NCBI GenBank assembly: GCA_017473955.1
Contig: JAFUIK010000030.1
Coordinates: forward strand, 1 to 64,000
Length of the DNA stretch: 64,000 nucleotides
Source of the DNA: Ruminococcus sp.
GTDB lineage: Bacteria; Bacillota; Clostridia; Oscillospirales; Acutalibacteraceae
Reading direction: 5' to 3'
Part shown: one piece after another, positions 52,702-62,113 of the stretch
Numbering within the stretch: the first letter of the stretch is position 1
How the letters are laid out: every line of letters begins with the position of its first letter
Translations under genes and position numbers: made by a program
Notes under the pieces: model-generated
What the model was told of the DNA's origin: nothing
Seen by the model: only the letters and a program-made list of their open reading frames with translations
The model's database searches: none

Positions 52702-54879
52702 TTATTTGTCTTCTTTTGTAGCTTTTTTAGAAGTTGTTTTCTTAGCAGGAGCCTTTTTAGCAGGAGCTTTCTTAGCAGGCTCTTTTTCTTCAGCTTTTAC
52801 TTCTGCTTTAGCTTTAGCTTCAGCCTCAGCTTTTAAAGCAGCTTCTTTTTCAGCTTTCTTTCTTGCTAAAGTTGCCTTTCTCTTAGCGGCAGCGGCAGCT
52901 TTCTTTTCAGCAGCGGCTTTCTCAGCAGCGATTCTTGCTCTCTCTTGAGCTTCTTTCTCAGCTTTAACTCGTGGATTTTCACGCTTGTCAACGCATTTTA
53001 AGTATAAAGCACCCATTGGAGGGATACAAAGCTTTATTGACTGCTCGTAACCGTGCATAGGCTCTACTGATGTGTGAATCTGCTCAGGGTTATCTGTGCA
53101 ATCGTAACCGCCGTACTCAGGAGCATCAGTGTTGAGGATTACGTTGTAAACACCAAAATCAGGAACACCGATTGAATAGTTTTCTCTTCTGACTGGCTGG
53201 AAATTACATACAACGATGATTGAGTTGCCTTCTTTGTCGATACGACGGAAAGCTATGATACTCTGCTGATAGTCATCGTGGTGAATCCAGTTGAAACCTT
53301 CCCAAGAGAAATCAACCTCTGTCATACATTTGTTGTCAAGATAGAGTCGGTTTAAGTCCTTGATAAACTGGTTTAACTGCTGATGTCTTTCATACTGCAA
53401 GAGACCCCACTGGAGCTCTTCAGTTGAATTCCATTCATCAAACTGACCAAGCTCAGCACCCATAAATGTGAGTTTCTTACCTGGGTGAGCCATCATATAT
53501 GAAAGGAAAACTCTGACACCTGCGAACTTATCGTTGTAATCGCCAGGCATCTTGCTAATGAGAGAGCCCTTACCGTAAACTACCTCATCGTGAGAGATAG
53601 GGAGCAGGAAGTGCTCAGAGAATGCATACAGGAAGCTGAATGTGATGTTATCGTGGTGGTATGGTCTCCAAAGTGGGTCAAGTGACATGTAGGAGAGCAT
53701 ATCATTCATCCAACCCATATTCCACTTGTAGTCAAAGCCAAGACCACCGTCATATACAGGCTTTGAAACCATTGGCCATGATGTGCTTTCCTCAGCAATC
53801 ATCATAACTGTAGGGTGATGCAGGTGGACAGCAGTGTTGAGTCTCTTTAAGAATTCAACAGCCTCTAATTGCTCTCTGCCACCAAAGCAGTTAGCTACCC
53901 ACTCACCATCGTTACGGTTGTAGTCAAGGTAAAGCATTGATGCTACAGCGTCAACGCGGATACCGTCGATGTGATATTTATCAAGCCAGAACATAGCAGA
54001 GGACACAAGGAAAGAAATAACCTCGTATCTTGCATAGTCGAATACATAAGTACCCCACTCTTTGTGCTCGCCTTTTCTTGAATCCTCGTACTCATAGCAG
54101 TGAATTCCATCAAAGCGATCTAAACCGTGAGCGTCCTTAGGGAAGTGAGCAGGTACCCAGTCTAAGATAACGCCGATACCTTCCTGATGACAACGGTCGA
54201 TAAATGTCATGAACTGGTCAGGATTGCCGTAGCGGGAGGTAGGAGCAAAGTAACCTGTTACCTGATAGCCCCAAGAACCGTCAAACGGATATTCTGTCAT
54301 AGGCATAAACTCAATGTGAGTGTAGCCCATTTCCTTAACGTAAGGGATAAGCTCGTCAGCGAGTTTATCGTAAGAGAATACATTGCCGTCTAAATACTTT
54401 CTCCAGGAACCTGCGTGAACCTCATAAATATTGAGAGGCTCCTCAAAGTGGTTCTTCTTTGCTTTTTCTTCAAACCACTGTGCATCATTCCAGATATGGT
54501 TATTTAAATCATAAACAACTGAAGCGTTGTCAGGTCTTGTCTGAGTATGGAAAGCATAAGGGTCGGATTTTAAGAGCTTTTCAAACCAAGGTGTTTCTAC
54601 ACAGTACTTGTAGATTTCGAAGTCGTAAAGACCTTCGATGAAAAGTTCCCATACACCGCCGTCACTGATTTTGTACATATAGTTCGCGGTCTGGTCCCAG
54701 TTGTTGAAATTACCAACAACAGAAACTGTCAGGGCATTTGGAGCCCAAACACGGAAAACAACACCGTCTTTGCCGTCCCAGTTAACTTTGTGAGCACCTA
54801 AGAATTCGTACGCACGAACAGCGTCACCGCCATGGAACAGTTCAAGAGGGGTTCTCTCGTCAAAAATCTGATAGTTCAT
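52702..54879 (-). CDS. glgB: 1,4-alpha-glucan branching enzyme with a histone-H1-like tail
   Basis: 725 residues. CBM48 (about 20-110: [20 protein letters not shown]), then GH13_9 catalytic barrel: [25 protein letters not shown] (nucleophile Asp), AEEST (acid/base Glu), [12 protein letters not shown]; then the C-terminal beta domain ending near 632. The last ~95 residues are an Ala/Lys/Glu coiled stretch ending in [17 protein letters not shown] repeats, which is not usual for GlgB. Start: GAGGAGAGA before the ATG at 54879; an in-frame ATG 13 codons earlier has no ribosome site. First gene of the glg operon. Confidence 0.95.
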   Translation of the reverse strand: MNYQIFDERTPLELFHGGDAVRAYEFLGAHKVNWDGKDGVVFRVWAPNALTVSVVGNFNNWDQTANYMYKISDGGVWELFIEGLYDFEIYKYCVETPWFEKLLKSDPYAFHTQTRPDNASVVYDLNNHIWNDAQWFEEKAKKNHFEEPLNIYEVHAGSWRKYLDGNVFSYDKLADELIPYVKEMGYTHIEFMPMTEYPFDGSWGYQVTGYFAPTSRYGNPDQFMTFIDRCHQEGIGVILDWVPAHFPKDAHGLDRFDGIHCYEYEDSRKGEHKEWGTYVFDYARYEVISFLVSSAMFWLDKYHIDGIRVDAVASMLYLDYNRNDGEWVANCFGGREQLEAVEFLKRLNTAVHLHHPTVMMIAEESTSWPMVSKPVYDGGLGFDYKWNMGWMNDMLSYMSLDPLWRPYHHDNITFSFLYAFSEHFLLPISHDEVVYGKGSLISKMPGDYNDKFAGVRVFLSYMMAHPGKKLTFMGAELGQFDEWNSTEELQWGLLQYERHQQLNQFIKDLNRLYLDNKCMTEVDFSWEGFNWIHHDDYQQSIIAFRRIDKEGNSIIVVCNFQPVRRENYSIGVPDFGVYNVILNTDAPEYGGYDCTDNPEQIHTSVEPMHGYEQSIKLCIPPMGALYLKCVDKRENPRVKAEKEAQERARIAAEKAAAEKKAAAAAKRKATLARKKAEKEAALKAEAEAKAKAEVKAEEKEPAKKAPAKKAPAKKTTSKKATKEDK

Positions 54880-55203
54880 GAAAAATCTCTCCTCTATGAT
54901 ATTTGAATAATATAACAATACATTATATATCGAGAATATAATATCATTTTTTTAGTACAAATTCAAGTAAAAGTGCAATTTTTATAACAAAGTTTTAGTG
55001 CATTTTTTATAAATATTGTCAATTTACTTGTCATATTATACAATAATTTGTTTACTTTTCATAAATGTTGACCAAAATGATTTTTGGATTACAAAAATCG
55101 TGCAATAATATTAAAGGTGATAAAGGATAATATGTGGTTTCGGGTCGGATTCTGTAACCCGATATCTTTAGTAAATATTTTTATGATATAGGCAGAATTT
55201 GCC
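54880..55203. other. AT-rich gap upstream of glgB
   Basis: It should carry the glgB promoter on the minus strand, but I see only AT-rich -10-like boxes. A CGGGT / ACCCG hairpin lies at 55141-55161. A 19-codon frame starts at ATG 55132 after AAAGGATAA and ends at 55191 (MWFRVGFCNPISLVNIFMI); it could be a leader peptide or chance. Confidence 0.4.
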
Positions 55204-55232
55204 TTGACAATTGTTTAAGTCTATATTAGAAT
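55204..55232 (+). promoter_or_regulatory. Sigma-A promoter with long leader before rny
   Basis: TTGACA (55204-55209), 17 bases, TAGAAT (55227-55232). The start near 55239 leaves a 255-base leader to rny, or drives a small RNA. Confidence 0.8.
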
Positions 55233-55238
55233 TAACCT

Positions 55239-55345
55239 AGGCGTATTTTTGTATGCTTGGAGCACTAAGTCACACGGACGGTGTTCCTATTCACTTATTG
55301 GACTCTTTAAAGAGCCGTTATTCATAGATATTTTTTATTATTTTT
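55239..55345 (+). ncRNA. Structured leader or small RNA upstream of rny
   Basis: GC-richer than its surroundings. It contains GGACTCTTTAAAGAGCC, a hairpin (55299-55315), then a T-rich stretch (55329-55347). It does not match 6S, RNase P or a riboswitch that I know. It may regulate rny, whose product attacks 5' leaders, or be independent. Confidence 0.35.
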
Positions 55346-55493
55346 ATTATCATCTTTTACATCTCAAAGCATCTCAAGATTTTTGTAGTGTTTCTTTGGT
55401 GATAGATTTAAACTGAATATCTTATATTAACGGCACCCATGAGTTGAGTTTGATTAGTTTTTAACTAACAAAATCAAGGAGGTGTCAAATCAA

Positions 55494-57047
55494 ATGGACT
55501 TATGGTTACAGATCCTGTTGCCTGTTGTCACAGCCATCGTTGGCATCGTAGTTGGTGCTATTATTGGCTCAGCTTACCGTAAAAAGGTTGCTGAAGCTGA
55601 GATTGGCAGTGCTGAACAGGAGGCTAAGCGTATCGTTTCTGAAGCGATGAAAACAGCTGAAGCCAAGAAGAAAGAAGCCATCTTAGAGGGTAAGGATGAA
55701 ATCCATCGCTTGAGAAATGAGAGCGAAAAGGAGCTTGCTGACCGTCGTAAGGAGGTTCAGCGTCAGGAAAGACGCATCCAACAAAAGGAAGAAACCCTTG
55801 ACAAGAAGTTAGATAACGTCGAGTTAAAGGAAGAAAAAGTTTCAAAGAAAATGAAAGAAGCCGAGGCAAAACTTGCTGAGGTTGAAACCATCAAGAAAAG
55901 TCAGTTTGAAATGCTCGAGAGGATTTCGGGTTATACGGTTGATCAGGCTAAAGCTTACCTGCTTTCACAGCTTGAAAATGAGTTAAGTCACGAAAAATCC
56001 TTGAAGATTATGGAATTCGAGCAGCAGCTCAAGGATGAGCAGGAAAAGAAAGCGAGAAACATCATCTCTCTTGCTATCCAGCGTCTTGCGGCTGATCAGG
56101 TTGCTGAGGCTACTGTTTCGGTAGTACCACTTCCAAATGACGAGATGAAGGGTCGTATCATTGGTAGAGAGGGTAGAAATATCCGTGCTATTGAAACACT
56201 CACTGGTGTTGACCTTATTATTGACGACACACCTGAAGCTATCACACTTTCAAGCTTCGAGCCTGTTCGTCGTGAAATTGCCCGTATTTCTCTTGAAAAG
56301 CTCATTTCTGACGGACGTATTCATCCTGCAAGAGTCGAGGAAATGGTTGAAAAAGCAAGAAGAGAAGTTGAGGCTACTATCAAGCACGAGGGTGAACGTG
56401 CTGTGCTTGAGTCAGGTGTAAACGGTGTTCATCCTGAACTCGTTAAGCTTTTAGGTAGATTACGCTACCGTACAAGCTACGGACAGAATGTTTTAAACCA
56501 CTCACTCGAGGTTGCTTATCTGTCTGGTATTATCGCATCTGAGCTTGGTATGGACCCAACTATTGCTAAGCGTGCAGGTCTTTTACACGATATCGGTAAG
56601 GCACTTGACCACGAAATCGAGGGAAGCCACATCGAAATCGGTGTTGATATGGCTAGAAAGTACAAGGAAAGCGACGCTGTTATTCACGCTATCCACGCGC
56701 ACCACGGTGACGTTGAAGCAAAAACTGTAGTTGCTTGTATCGTACAGGCTGCCGATGCTATCTCAGCGGCTCGTCCGGGAGCTAGAAGAGAAAACCTTGA
56801 GAATTACATCAAGCGTTTGCAGAAGCTCGAAGAGGTTGCATCATCATTTAACGGTGTTGATACTTCATTTGCTATTCAGGCAGGCCGTGAGATTAGAATT
56901 ATGGTTAAGCCTGAGGTTGTTACTGATGACAATATGGCATCTTTAGCAAGGGATATCTGCAAGAAGATTGAAGAAGAGCTTGAGTATCCGGGCCAGATTA
57001 AGGTTAATATCATCCGCGAGAGCAGAGCAATCGACTTTGCTAAGTAA
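55494..57047 (+). CDS. rny: Ribonuclease Y
   Basis: 517 residues, membrane-anchored endoribonuclease that starts mRNA decay. TM helix at about 7-28 ([20 protein letters not shown]), a long coiled coil (30-200), KH domain with [19 protein letters not shown] domain with [12 protein letters not shown] (metal His-Asp), and HAHHGDVE. Start: AAGGAGG at 55476-55482 fits the ATG at 55494; GTG inside that ribosome site is not used. A terminator follows. Confidence 0.96.
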   Translation: MDLWLQILLPVVTAIVGIVVGAIIGSAYRKKVAEAEIGSAEQEAKRIVSEAMKTAEAKKKEAILEGKDEIHRLRNESEKELADRRKEVQRQERRIQQKEETLDKKLDNVELKEEKVSKKMKEAEAKLAEVETIKKSQFEMLERISGYTVDQAKAYLLSQLENELSHEKSLKIMEFEQQLKDEQEKKARNIISLAIQRLAADQVAEATVSVVPLPNDEMKGRIIGREGRNIRAIETLTGVDLIIDDTPEAITLSSFEPVRREIARISLEKLISDGRIHPARVEEMVEKARREVEATIKHEGERAVLESGVNGVHPELVKLLGRLRYRTSYGQNVLNHSLEVAYLSGIIASELGMDPTIAKRAGLLHDIGKALDHEIEGSHIEIGVDMARKYKESDAVIHAIHAHHGDVEAKTVVACIVQAADAISAARPGARRENLENYIKRLQKLEEVASSFNGVDTSFAIQAGREIRIMVKPEVVTDDNMASLARDICKKIEEELEYPGQIKVNIIRESRAIDFAK

Positions 57048-57067
57048 ATACTTAATTACGCAAATTC

Positions 57068-57096
57068 AGCCGTCCGTTAATTCGGGCGGCTTTTTG
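57068..57096 (+). terminator. Terminator after rny
   Basis: Stem AGCCGTCCG / CGGGCGGCT (one G-U), then TTTTTG. Confidence 0.88.
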
Positions 57097-57199
57097 TTTT
57101 AGTTGTATGATAGAGTGTGGTGTTTGTTGACACGTCTGAATAAGGTTGATATAATATTGTCAAATAAATGTAGACAAATTGGGAGCTGGAGGGGACAAT

Positions 57200-57436
57200 A
57201 TGGTACTTGTTACTGTTGCACTAGTTATTGCTTTAATTGTTATGATGATAAAGGATTATAAGAAATTTTATGTCTATCTTATTGCAATTTTTGGTCTATG
57301 CTGTTACTTTGTATGCACATATTCATATATGCTTTTTCAGTACGAATTCCCGAAAATTTTTATATGGTTAAGTGCTTTGAGTGTGCCTGCTGTATTATTC
57401 CTTGCAATTACACTGAGGAGGAAGAATGATGAGTAA
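57200..57436 (+). CDS. Small membrane protein, unknown
   Basis: 78 residues with three hydrophobic segments (VTVALVIALIVMMI, YLIAIFGLCCYFVCTY, IFIWLSALSVPAVLFLAITL). GGAGGGGAC precedes the ATG at 57200. It overlaps the next gene by eight bases, so the two are coupled. I recognise no family. Confidence 0.65.
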   Translation: MVLVTVALVIALIVMMIKDYKKFYVYLIAIFGLCCYFVCTYSYMLFQYEFPKIFIWLSALSVPAVLFLAITLRRKNDE

Positions 57437-57752
57437 AATTATTTATGACGTGGTTTTAATTGCACTCTTTATTGTTTACCTTGCTCGATTTCGCGAAAAA
57501 TCACTGCTGTTTTCTCTTGGTGTATGTTGGTTTTTTATCGAAATTCTTTCAAACATTGCTTATATCGTCTTTTATGAAACAGTGAGAGTGTCACCGGATT
57601 TGTTTGGTGATAATATTTTTGATTTGGTTAATTATATGAATATTTGCAGTGTTTATATACGCTTTGCTGAATGTGTGTTACTGTTTCTTATTGTTCTTTG
57701 TTTCTTTGTTCAAAGACAAAAAGTTAGGAAATCTAATGTTTTAATGCAATGA
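57429..57752 (+). CDS. Small membrane protein, unknown
   Basis: 107 residues with three or four hydrophobic stretches (VVLIALFIVYLARF, LLFSLGVCWFFIEIL, VLLFLIVLCFFV) and a basic end (QRQKVRKSN). AGGAGG lies seven bases before the ATG at 57429. With its partner it forms a two-gene unit followed by a strong terminator. Confidence 0.65.
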   Translation: MSKIIYDVVLIALFIVYLARFREKSLLFSLGVCWFFIEILSNIAYIVFYETVRVSPDLFGDNIFDLVNYMNICSVYIRFAECVLLFLIVLCFFVQRQKVRKSNVLMQ

Positions 57753-57782
57753 AAGATAATTTTGATTTAGAATAATGAACAA

Positions 57783-57813
57783 AAACCGTCCGATTATTAC
57801 GGACGGTTTTTTG
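57783..57813 (+). terminator. Terminator after the two small membrane genes
   Basis: Perfect 11-bp stem AAAACCGTCCG / CGGACGGTTTT, then TT. Confidence 0.88.
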
Positions 57814-57850
57814 TTTTGTAGCCCAAACGGAAGTGCGATGAGCTTTTTTG

Positions 57851-58717
57851 TCAATAATCCCAAGAGGGGATGTACGACTTATCGGCGGATTTCAAATCCT
57901 GTGCAAAGCCGTCTAGTTCAAGCTCCAGCAGGTGGTCGAGCACCTTTTGGTACTCACGCTTTGTTATCTTTCGGTCAATGTCGGGATAATCATTTGATGC
58001 ACCGTGCGGAATGTACTGTCCCATTAGACTCAGCAACACCTTATCACTGAATTTTTCTTTGATGATATTGAGCACACCAATGCTGTTTTTGGTGTGGGAT
58101 GGGAGTACAAGGTGGCGAATGATAACGCCTTTCTCTATTATTCCGTTTCTGTCAAGTGAAACCGACGGACATTGTCTGAGCATTTCAGTGATAGCATCGA
58201 TAGCAATTGAAGTATAGTTATCACATTTTGAAAGTCGCTTTGCTAAAATGTCATCGCTGTACTTAAAATCAGGAAGATAAACGTCAATATAACCTTCAAG
58301 TTTTCTCAATGTATCAACACTTTCATAACCCGAACTATTATAAATTAACGGCACCCGTGGTCTGTAAATATCAAGCGTTTGAATCAGCTTGTCGACATAT
58401 TGTGTTGCAGACACGAACTCAATGGTATGCACACCACTGTTCTCTAAATCATTCAGCTTATCAGCTAAAGCTTCGGGGGTGATGTACTTACCATTGTTTT
58501 CGTGGGAAATCTCGTAATTCTGACAGTATACACATTTTAGTGTACAGCCTGAGAAAAAAACGGCACCACAACCATTCTTGCCACTGATGCACGGTTCTTC
58601 CCATAAATGGGGAGCAATTTTAGCTACTTTCATTTCGCTGTTGCATTTGCAAAAACCTGTTGCTGTATTATCACAACGCTGTGCGTTGCATTTTCTTGGG
58701 CATAGATTACATATCAT
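57851..58717 (-). CDS. Radical SAM protein, COG1313 type (PflA-like)
   Basis: 288 residues. An N-terminal cysteine cluster (MICNLCPRKCNAQRCD, then GFCKCN) may bind a second Fe-S cluster; the SAM cluster is SGCTLKCVYCQNYEIS. The order fits the COG1313 group called PflA-like, whose target is not known to me. No glycyl-radical enzyme lies beside it. It is a single-gene unit on the minus strand. Confidence 0.85.
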   Translation of the reverse strand: MICNLCPRKCNAQRCDNTATGFCKCNSEMKVAKIAPHLWEEPCISGKNGCGAVFFSGCTLKCVYCQNYEISHENNGKYITPEALADKLNDLENSGVHTIEFVSATQYVDKLIQTLDIYRPRVPLIYNSSGYESVDTLRKLEGYIDVYLPDFKYSDDILAKRLSKCDNYTSIAIDAITEMLRQCPSVSLDRNGIIEKGVIIRHLVLPSHTKNSIGVLNIIKEKFSDKVLLSLMGQYIPHGASNDYPDIDRKITKREYQKVLDHLLELELDGFAQDLKSADKSYIPSWDY

Positions 58718-58764
58718 AGTATCACCACACCCATTGTACCACAGTTTTTGACAAAACGAAAGTA

Positions 58765-58998
58765 TCAGTTGATATCGAGATTATATAAATAATCTTCTAC
58801 CGCTTGCTCCAGATGACAAAGTGACAAGCCGTGAGTATTGAATTTTTGTATCAGCTTTTCAACAGCACTTTTATCGCTTGATATATCTTTTACGGTAGCG
58901 ACAAGCCTTTTACCGCAAAAGGCGAGTATGCCGTAAGATGTCAATGTGGTTGAGTCACTGATAAGAGTTGTTTGCGTTTGTAATTTGTATTCTACCAT
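58765..58998 (-). CDS. DUF6514-like small protein
   Basis: 77 residues. TSYGILAFCGKR, VKDISSDKSAVEKLIQKFN and LCHLEQAVEDYLYNL look like the DUF6514 pattern of firmicute proteins of unknown role. AAGAGGT precedes the ATG. A perfect 31-bp palindrome lies 16 bases upstream and probably controls it. Confidence 0.7.
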   Translation of the reverse strand: MVEYKLQTQTTLISDSTTLTSYGILAFCGKRLVATVKDISSDKSAVEKLIQKFNTHGLSLCHLEQAVEDYLYNLDIN

Positions 58999-59013
58999 AT
59001 GGACCTCTTGCTA

Positions 59014-59044
59014 GTGATAAAATGTCACGGTGACATTTTATCAC
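59014..59044 (-). promoter_or_regulatory. Perfect 31-bp palindrome upstream of the DUF6514-like gene
   Basis: Two 15-bp arms (GTGATAAAATGTCAC and its complement) flank one central G. It is 16 bases before the ATG. A partial copy (GACATTTTATCTC) recurs at 59110-59122. It could be an operator or an RNA hairpin that hides the ribosome site. Confidence 0.75.
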
Positions 59045-59464
59045 CAAAAATTACCAAATGCAAGACATTTGACATAAATGTAATACAGGTTACAAAAGAA
59101 TGGATATTTCGACATTTTATCTCATATTTATTCGACATAGTCATTGATAAAAAATGAGAAATATTATTGAAAAGTCGTTTTGTGTTGTGATACACTATAC
59201 TTACCGTATTAGCTTTGTATTAAAAACAGTATTGGAGTCTGCTGTTTTCTGCTCTGATTTTAGTGTGGAAATTATTTCGTGTCTTATAGAAAATATAAAG
59301 CTTTATGGTGTAAAAAGCCGTGCTTTTCGGTATGTGTGTGACCGAAGTTTACACACTTTTAGTTTTGAGGGTTGCAAAATGCGGGTTGCAAAGTGTTTTC
59401 TACGGCTTTTTTAAAAGGAAGTTTTAAGTGCTATTTATGTTTAGCCTCAAGGGAGGTAAGAGTA
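59045..59464 (+). other. Structured leader region before the ABC exporter operon
   Basis: No gene is supported here. TATACT at 59196-59201 may be a -10. AAAAAGCCGT (59312-59321) can pair with ACGGCTTTTT (59402-59411), which ends in a T-run. Inside, TTCGGT/ACCGAA (59326-59331, 59341-59346) and GTGTGT/ACACAC (59334-59339, 59351-59356) are mutually exclusive. Confidence 0.45.
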
Positions 59465-60481
59465 TTGATTTATGTAAACGATTTAAGAAAAGAATTTAAA
59501 AAGACGATTAAGGAGCCGGGCTTAAAGGGAAGTGTTAAAGCACTTTTTAGACCAAATAACGAGATAATCAAAGCGGTTGACGGCATCAGCTTTCACGTAG
59601 ATAAAGGTGAGATGCTGGGATTTATCGGACCAAACGGAGCCGGCAAAAGTACAGTGATTAAAATGCTTACAGGTATTCTGACACCGACATCGGGTACTTG
59701 TGAGATTAACGGGCATATTCCACAGGCAAACAGACAGAAGTATGTTAAAGAAATAGGCGTTGTTTTCGGTCAGCGTACACAGCTATGGTGGGATTTAGCT
59801 TTAAGAGAAACTTACTCTGTTTTAAAGGAAATATATGAAGTACCTGACAATGAATTTAAAAAGCGTATGGCGTTTTTAAATGAGGTTTTAGAGCTTGATG
59901 ATTTTATCTCAAGTCCCGTAAGAACGCTTTCTCTAGGTCAGCGTATGAGAGCTGATATCGCGGCTTCGCTTTTACATAACCCAAAGGTTTTGTTTTTGGA
60001 TGAGCCGACTATCGGTCTTGACGTGGTTGTTAAGGATAATATCAGAAATGCTATCCAGAAGATAAATGCCGAAGAGGGCACAACTGTTATTCTTACAACT
60101 CACGATTTGGCTGATATCGAAATGCTTTGTAATCGTATTGTTATGATTGACAAAGGTAAAAAGGTGTTCGATGGTGAGATTTCTGACCTAAAGCACGAGT
60201 TTGGTCAGATGCGTGACCTTTGTTTTGAACTTAATCACACTGATGATATTTCAAAGCTTCATTATGTTATTGATTTAAAACTCAAAGATGATGATATTGA
60301 AGTTAAAAACGAGGGTACTGCTGTATCTGTTCGATTTAACAGTGATGCAGTTTCTGTTGAAAATATGCTCTCATACACACTGTCTAAGGTGCACGTCAAG
60401 GACATTAACTTGAAAGACGCTGATATCGAGGAGATTATCCGCAGAATTTACAGACAGGAAGTGAGTATAGATGAGGTTTAA
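59465..60481 (+). CDS. ABC-2 exporter ATP-binding protein (COG4586-like)
   Basis: 338 residues. Walker A GPNGAGKSTV, signature LSLGQRMRADIA, Walker B VLFLDEPTIGLD, switch His in TTHDL. The FRPNNEIIKAVDGISF start region and long C-terminal domain fit the COG4586 group, which pairs with two six-TM permeases. The start is TTG at 59465, 8 bases after GGGAGG; the reading frame is open further up but has no ribosome site there. Stop overlaps the next start by 11 bases. Confidence 0.9.
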   Translation: MIYVNDLRKEFKKTIKEPGLKGSVKALFRPNNEIIKAVDGISFHVDKGEMLGFIGPNGAGKSTVIKMLTGILTPTSGTCEINGHIPQANRQKYVKEIGVVFGQRTQLWWDLALRETYSVLKEIYEVPDNEFKKRMAFLNEVLELDDFISSPVRTLSLGQRMRADIAASLLHNPKVLFLDEPTIGLDVVVKDNIRNAIQKINAEEGTTVILTTHDLADIEMLCNRIVMIDKGKKVFDGEISDLKHEFGQMRDLCFELNHTDDISKLHYVIDLKLKDDDIEVKNEGTAVSVRFNSDAVSVENMLSYTLSKVHVKDINLKDADIEEIIRRIYRQEVSIDEV

Positions 60482-61295
60482 GAAGTTTATACGCACTTAC
60501 CGTCCGTTTACACGAGCAGGTATGCTTGAATCAGTAGCATACAGAGCTAACTTTTTCTGCTTTTTAATTGGCGAGATTATGTCTTGCTTTATTATGTTTT
60601 TTGTATGGAAAGCAGTTTTTCAAAGTAGCAACAGCGAAACTTTTATGGGCTTTACTATGGAAGATATGGTTGTGTACTTGTTTATAACGTTTTTGACAGG
60701 TTACCTGACGTATTCCGATGGAACATACGCAATAGCTACTGAAATTCGTGACGGCTCAATTGCTATGCGAATGATAAAGCCGTGCTCGTTTGATATGTGC
60801 TTTTTATTTCAGGAGCTGGGCAACAAGATAATCAACGTGTTGTTTATTTTTGCTCCGCTTGTAGTGGGTGTTGAGGCTTATCGCTGGTATATAACGGGTG
60901 CTTGCCAGTTTGATATTACTCATTTTTTACTTTATGTAGTGAGCTTGGTGCTCGCTTACCTGATTTCTTTCTATTTTAATGTAAGCTACGGTTTTATGGC
61001 GTTTTATCTAAAGAACCTGTGGGGTGCTGATATTTTAAAAGAATGTATCATCAATTTCCTTTCAGGTGCTACAATTCCGCTTGCGTTTATGCCTGAGGCG
61101 TTAGCAAAGGTTTTGAATTTTTTGCCGTTTTCGTCCTTGTCTTACACACCTGTTATGATTTATATGGGTATGTATTCAGGGCAGGAGATTGCACTGAAAA
61201 TATTAATGCAGGTGTTTTGGTTGAGCGTAATGGTTGTTCTATCAAAAGTAGTCTGGAATCACGCTGTAAAGCGACTTTGTTCGCAGGGAGGTTAA
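60471..61295 (+). CDS. ABC-2 exporter permease (COG4587-like)
   Basis: 274 residues with six TM segments (e.g. ANFFCFLIGEIMSCFIMFFVW, LLYVVSLVLAYLISFYFNVSYG). EIRDGSIAMRMIKPCSF is the conserved loop after TM2. It overlaps the ATPase gene and is three bases from the second permease, forming one transporter of unknown substrate. Confidence 0.88.
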   Translation: MRFKKFIRTYRPFTRAGMLESVAYRANFFCFLIGEIMSCFIMFFVWKAVFQSSNSETFMGFTMEDMVVYLFITFLTGYLTYSDGTYAIATEIRDGSIAMRMIKPCSFDMCFLFQELGNKIINVLFIFAPLVVGVEAYRWYITGACQFDITHFLLYVVSLVLAYLISFYFNVSYGFMAFYLKNLWGADILKECIINFLSGATIPLAFMPEALAKVLNFLPFSSLSYTPVMIYMGMYSGQEIALKILMQVFWLSVMVVLSKVVWNHAVKRLCSQGG

Positions 61296-61298
61296 AGT

Positions 61299-62090
61299 AT
61301 GAGAAGAATGCTAAGACTTCATCGAATTTTTGTTGCTCAGTATATGAAAAACCTTATGGAATACAAGGTGGATTTCTTGACGGGAGCAATCAGCTTTTTG
61401 CTTGGGCAGGTTATCCAGATTGCGTTTTTGGGTATCATTTTCAGTGGTATCCCTAACCTTGTCGGTTGGGAATTTAACGAGATTTTGTTTATCTACGGTT
61501 TTTCACTCATACCAAAGGGCTTAGATCATCTGCTTTTCGATAATCTTTGGAGTGTCGGATATTTCATTGTCAGAAAAGGCGATTTTGATAAATATCTTAC
61601 ACGTCCTATTAACAGCTTGTTTTATGTAATATGTGAGAAATTCTGTGTTGATGCTTTCGGTGAATTGCTCATAGGACTTATACTGATGGTTTACAGTATG
61701 ATTCAACTAAAGCTCACGATAACATGGTATATGATACCGCTGTTTATAGTAGCGGTTGTGTTTGCAACTTTGATTTACACTGCTATAAAGATTGCGACAT
61801 CGGCAATTTCGTTCTGGACAAAGGCATCGGGTCATATTACACATATGTTTTATATGACAAATGACTTTTCAAAATATCCTACAACAATATATAATAAGTT
61901 TGTACGCACATTTATTACATATATAGTGCCGTTTGCTTTTACTGCATTTTATCCTGCAAGCTACTTTTTAACAGGAGAAAATCCGCTGTTTTGTATCGGC
62001 GGAACAGTAATAGCGTCAGTTGTGTTGTTTATGATTTCCGTATTTATATGGAACAAGGGTATTAAAGCATATGAATCAGCAGGTAGCTGA
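61299..62090 (+). CDS. ABC-2 exporter permease (COG3694-like)
   Basis: 263 residues, six TM segments. VRKGDFDKYLTRPINSLF is the matching conserved loop of the second permease type. GGGAGG precedes the ATG. Together with the two genes before it, this is the usual ATPase-permease-permease set. Confidence 0.88.
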   Translation: MRRMLRLHRIFVAQYMKNLMEYKVDFLTGAISFLLGQVIQIAFLGIIFSGIPNLVGWEFNEILFIYGFSLIPKGLDHLLFDNLWSVGYFIVRKGDFDKYLTRPINSLFYVICEKFCVDAFGELLIGLILMVYSMIQLKLTITWYMIPLFIVAVVFATLIYTAIKIATSAISFWTKASGHITHMFYMTNDFSKYPTTIYNKFVRTFITYIVPFAFTAFYPASYFLTGENPLFCIGGTVIASVVLFMISVFIWNKGIKAYESAGS

Positions 62091-62113
62091 TTTTGAGAGT
62101 TTAGGAGCAAATT

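Noticed and set aside
59154..59414. 86-codon plus-strand frame
   Set aside because: No ribosome site and no recognisable motif; it covers the paired leader elements before the ABC exporter.
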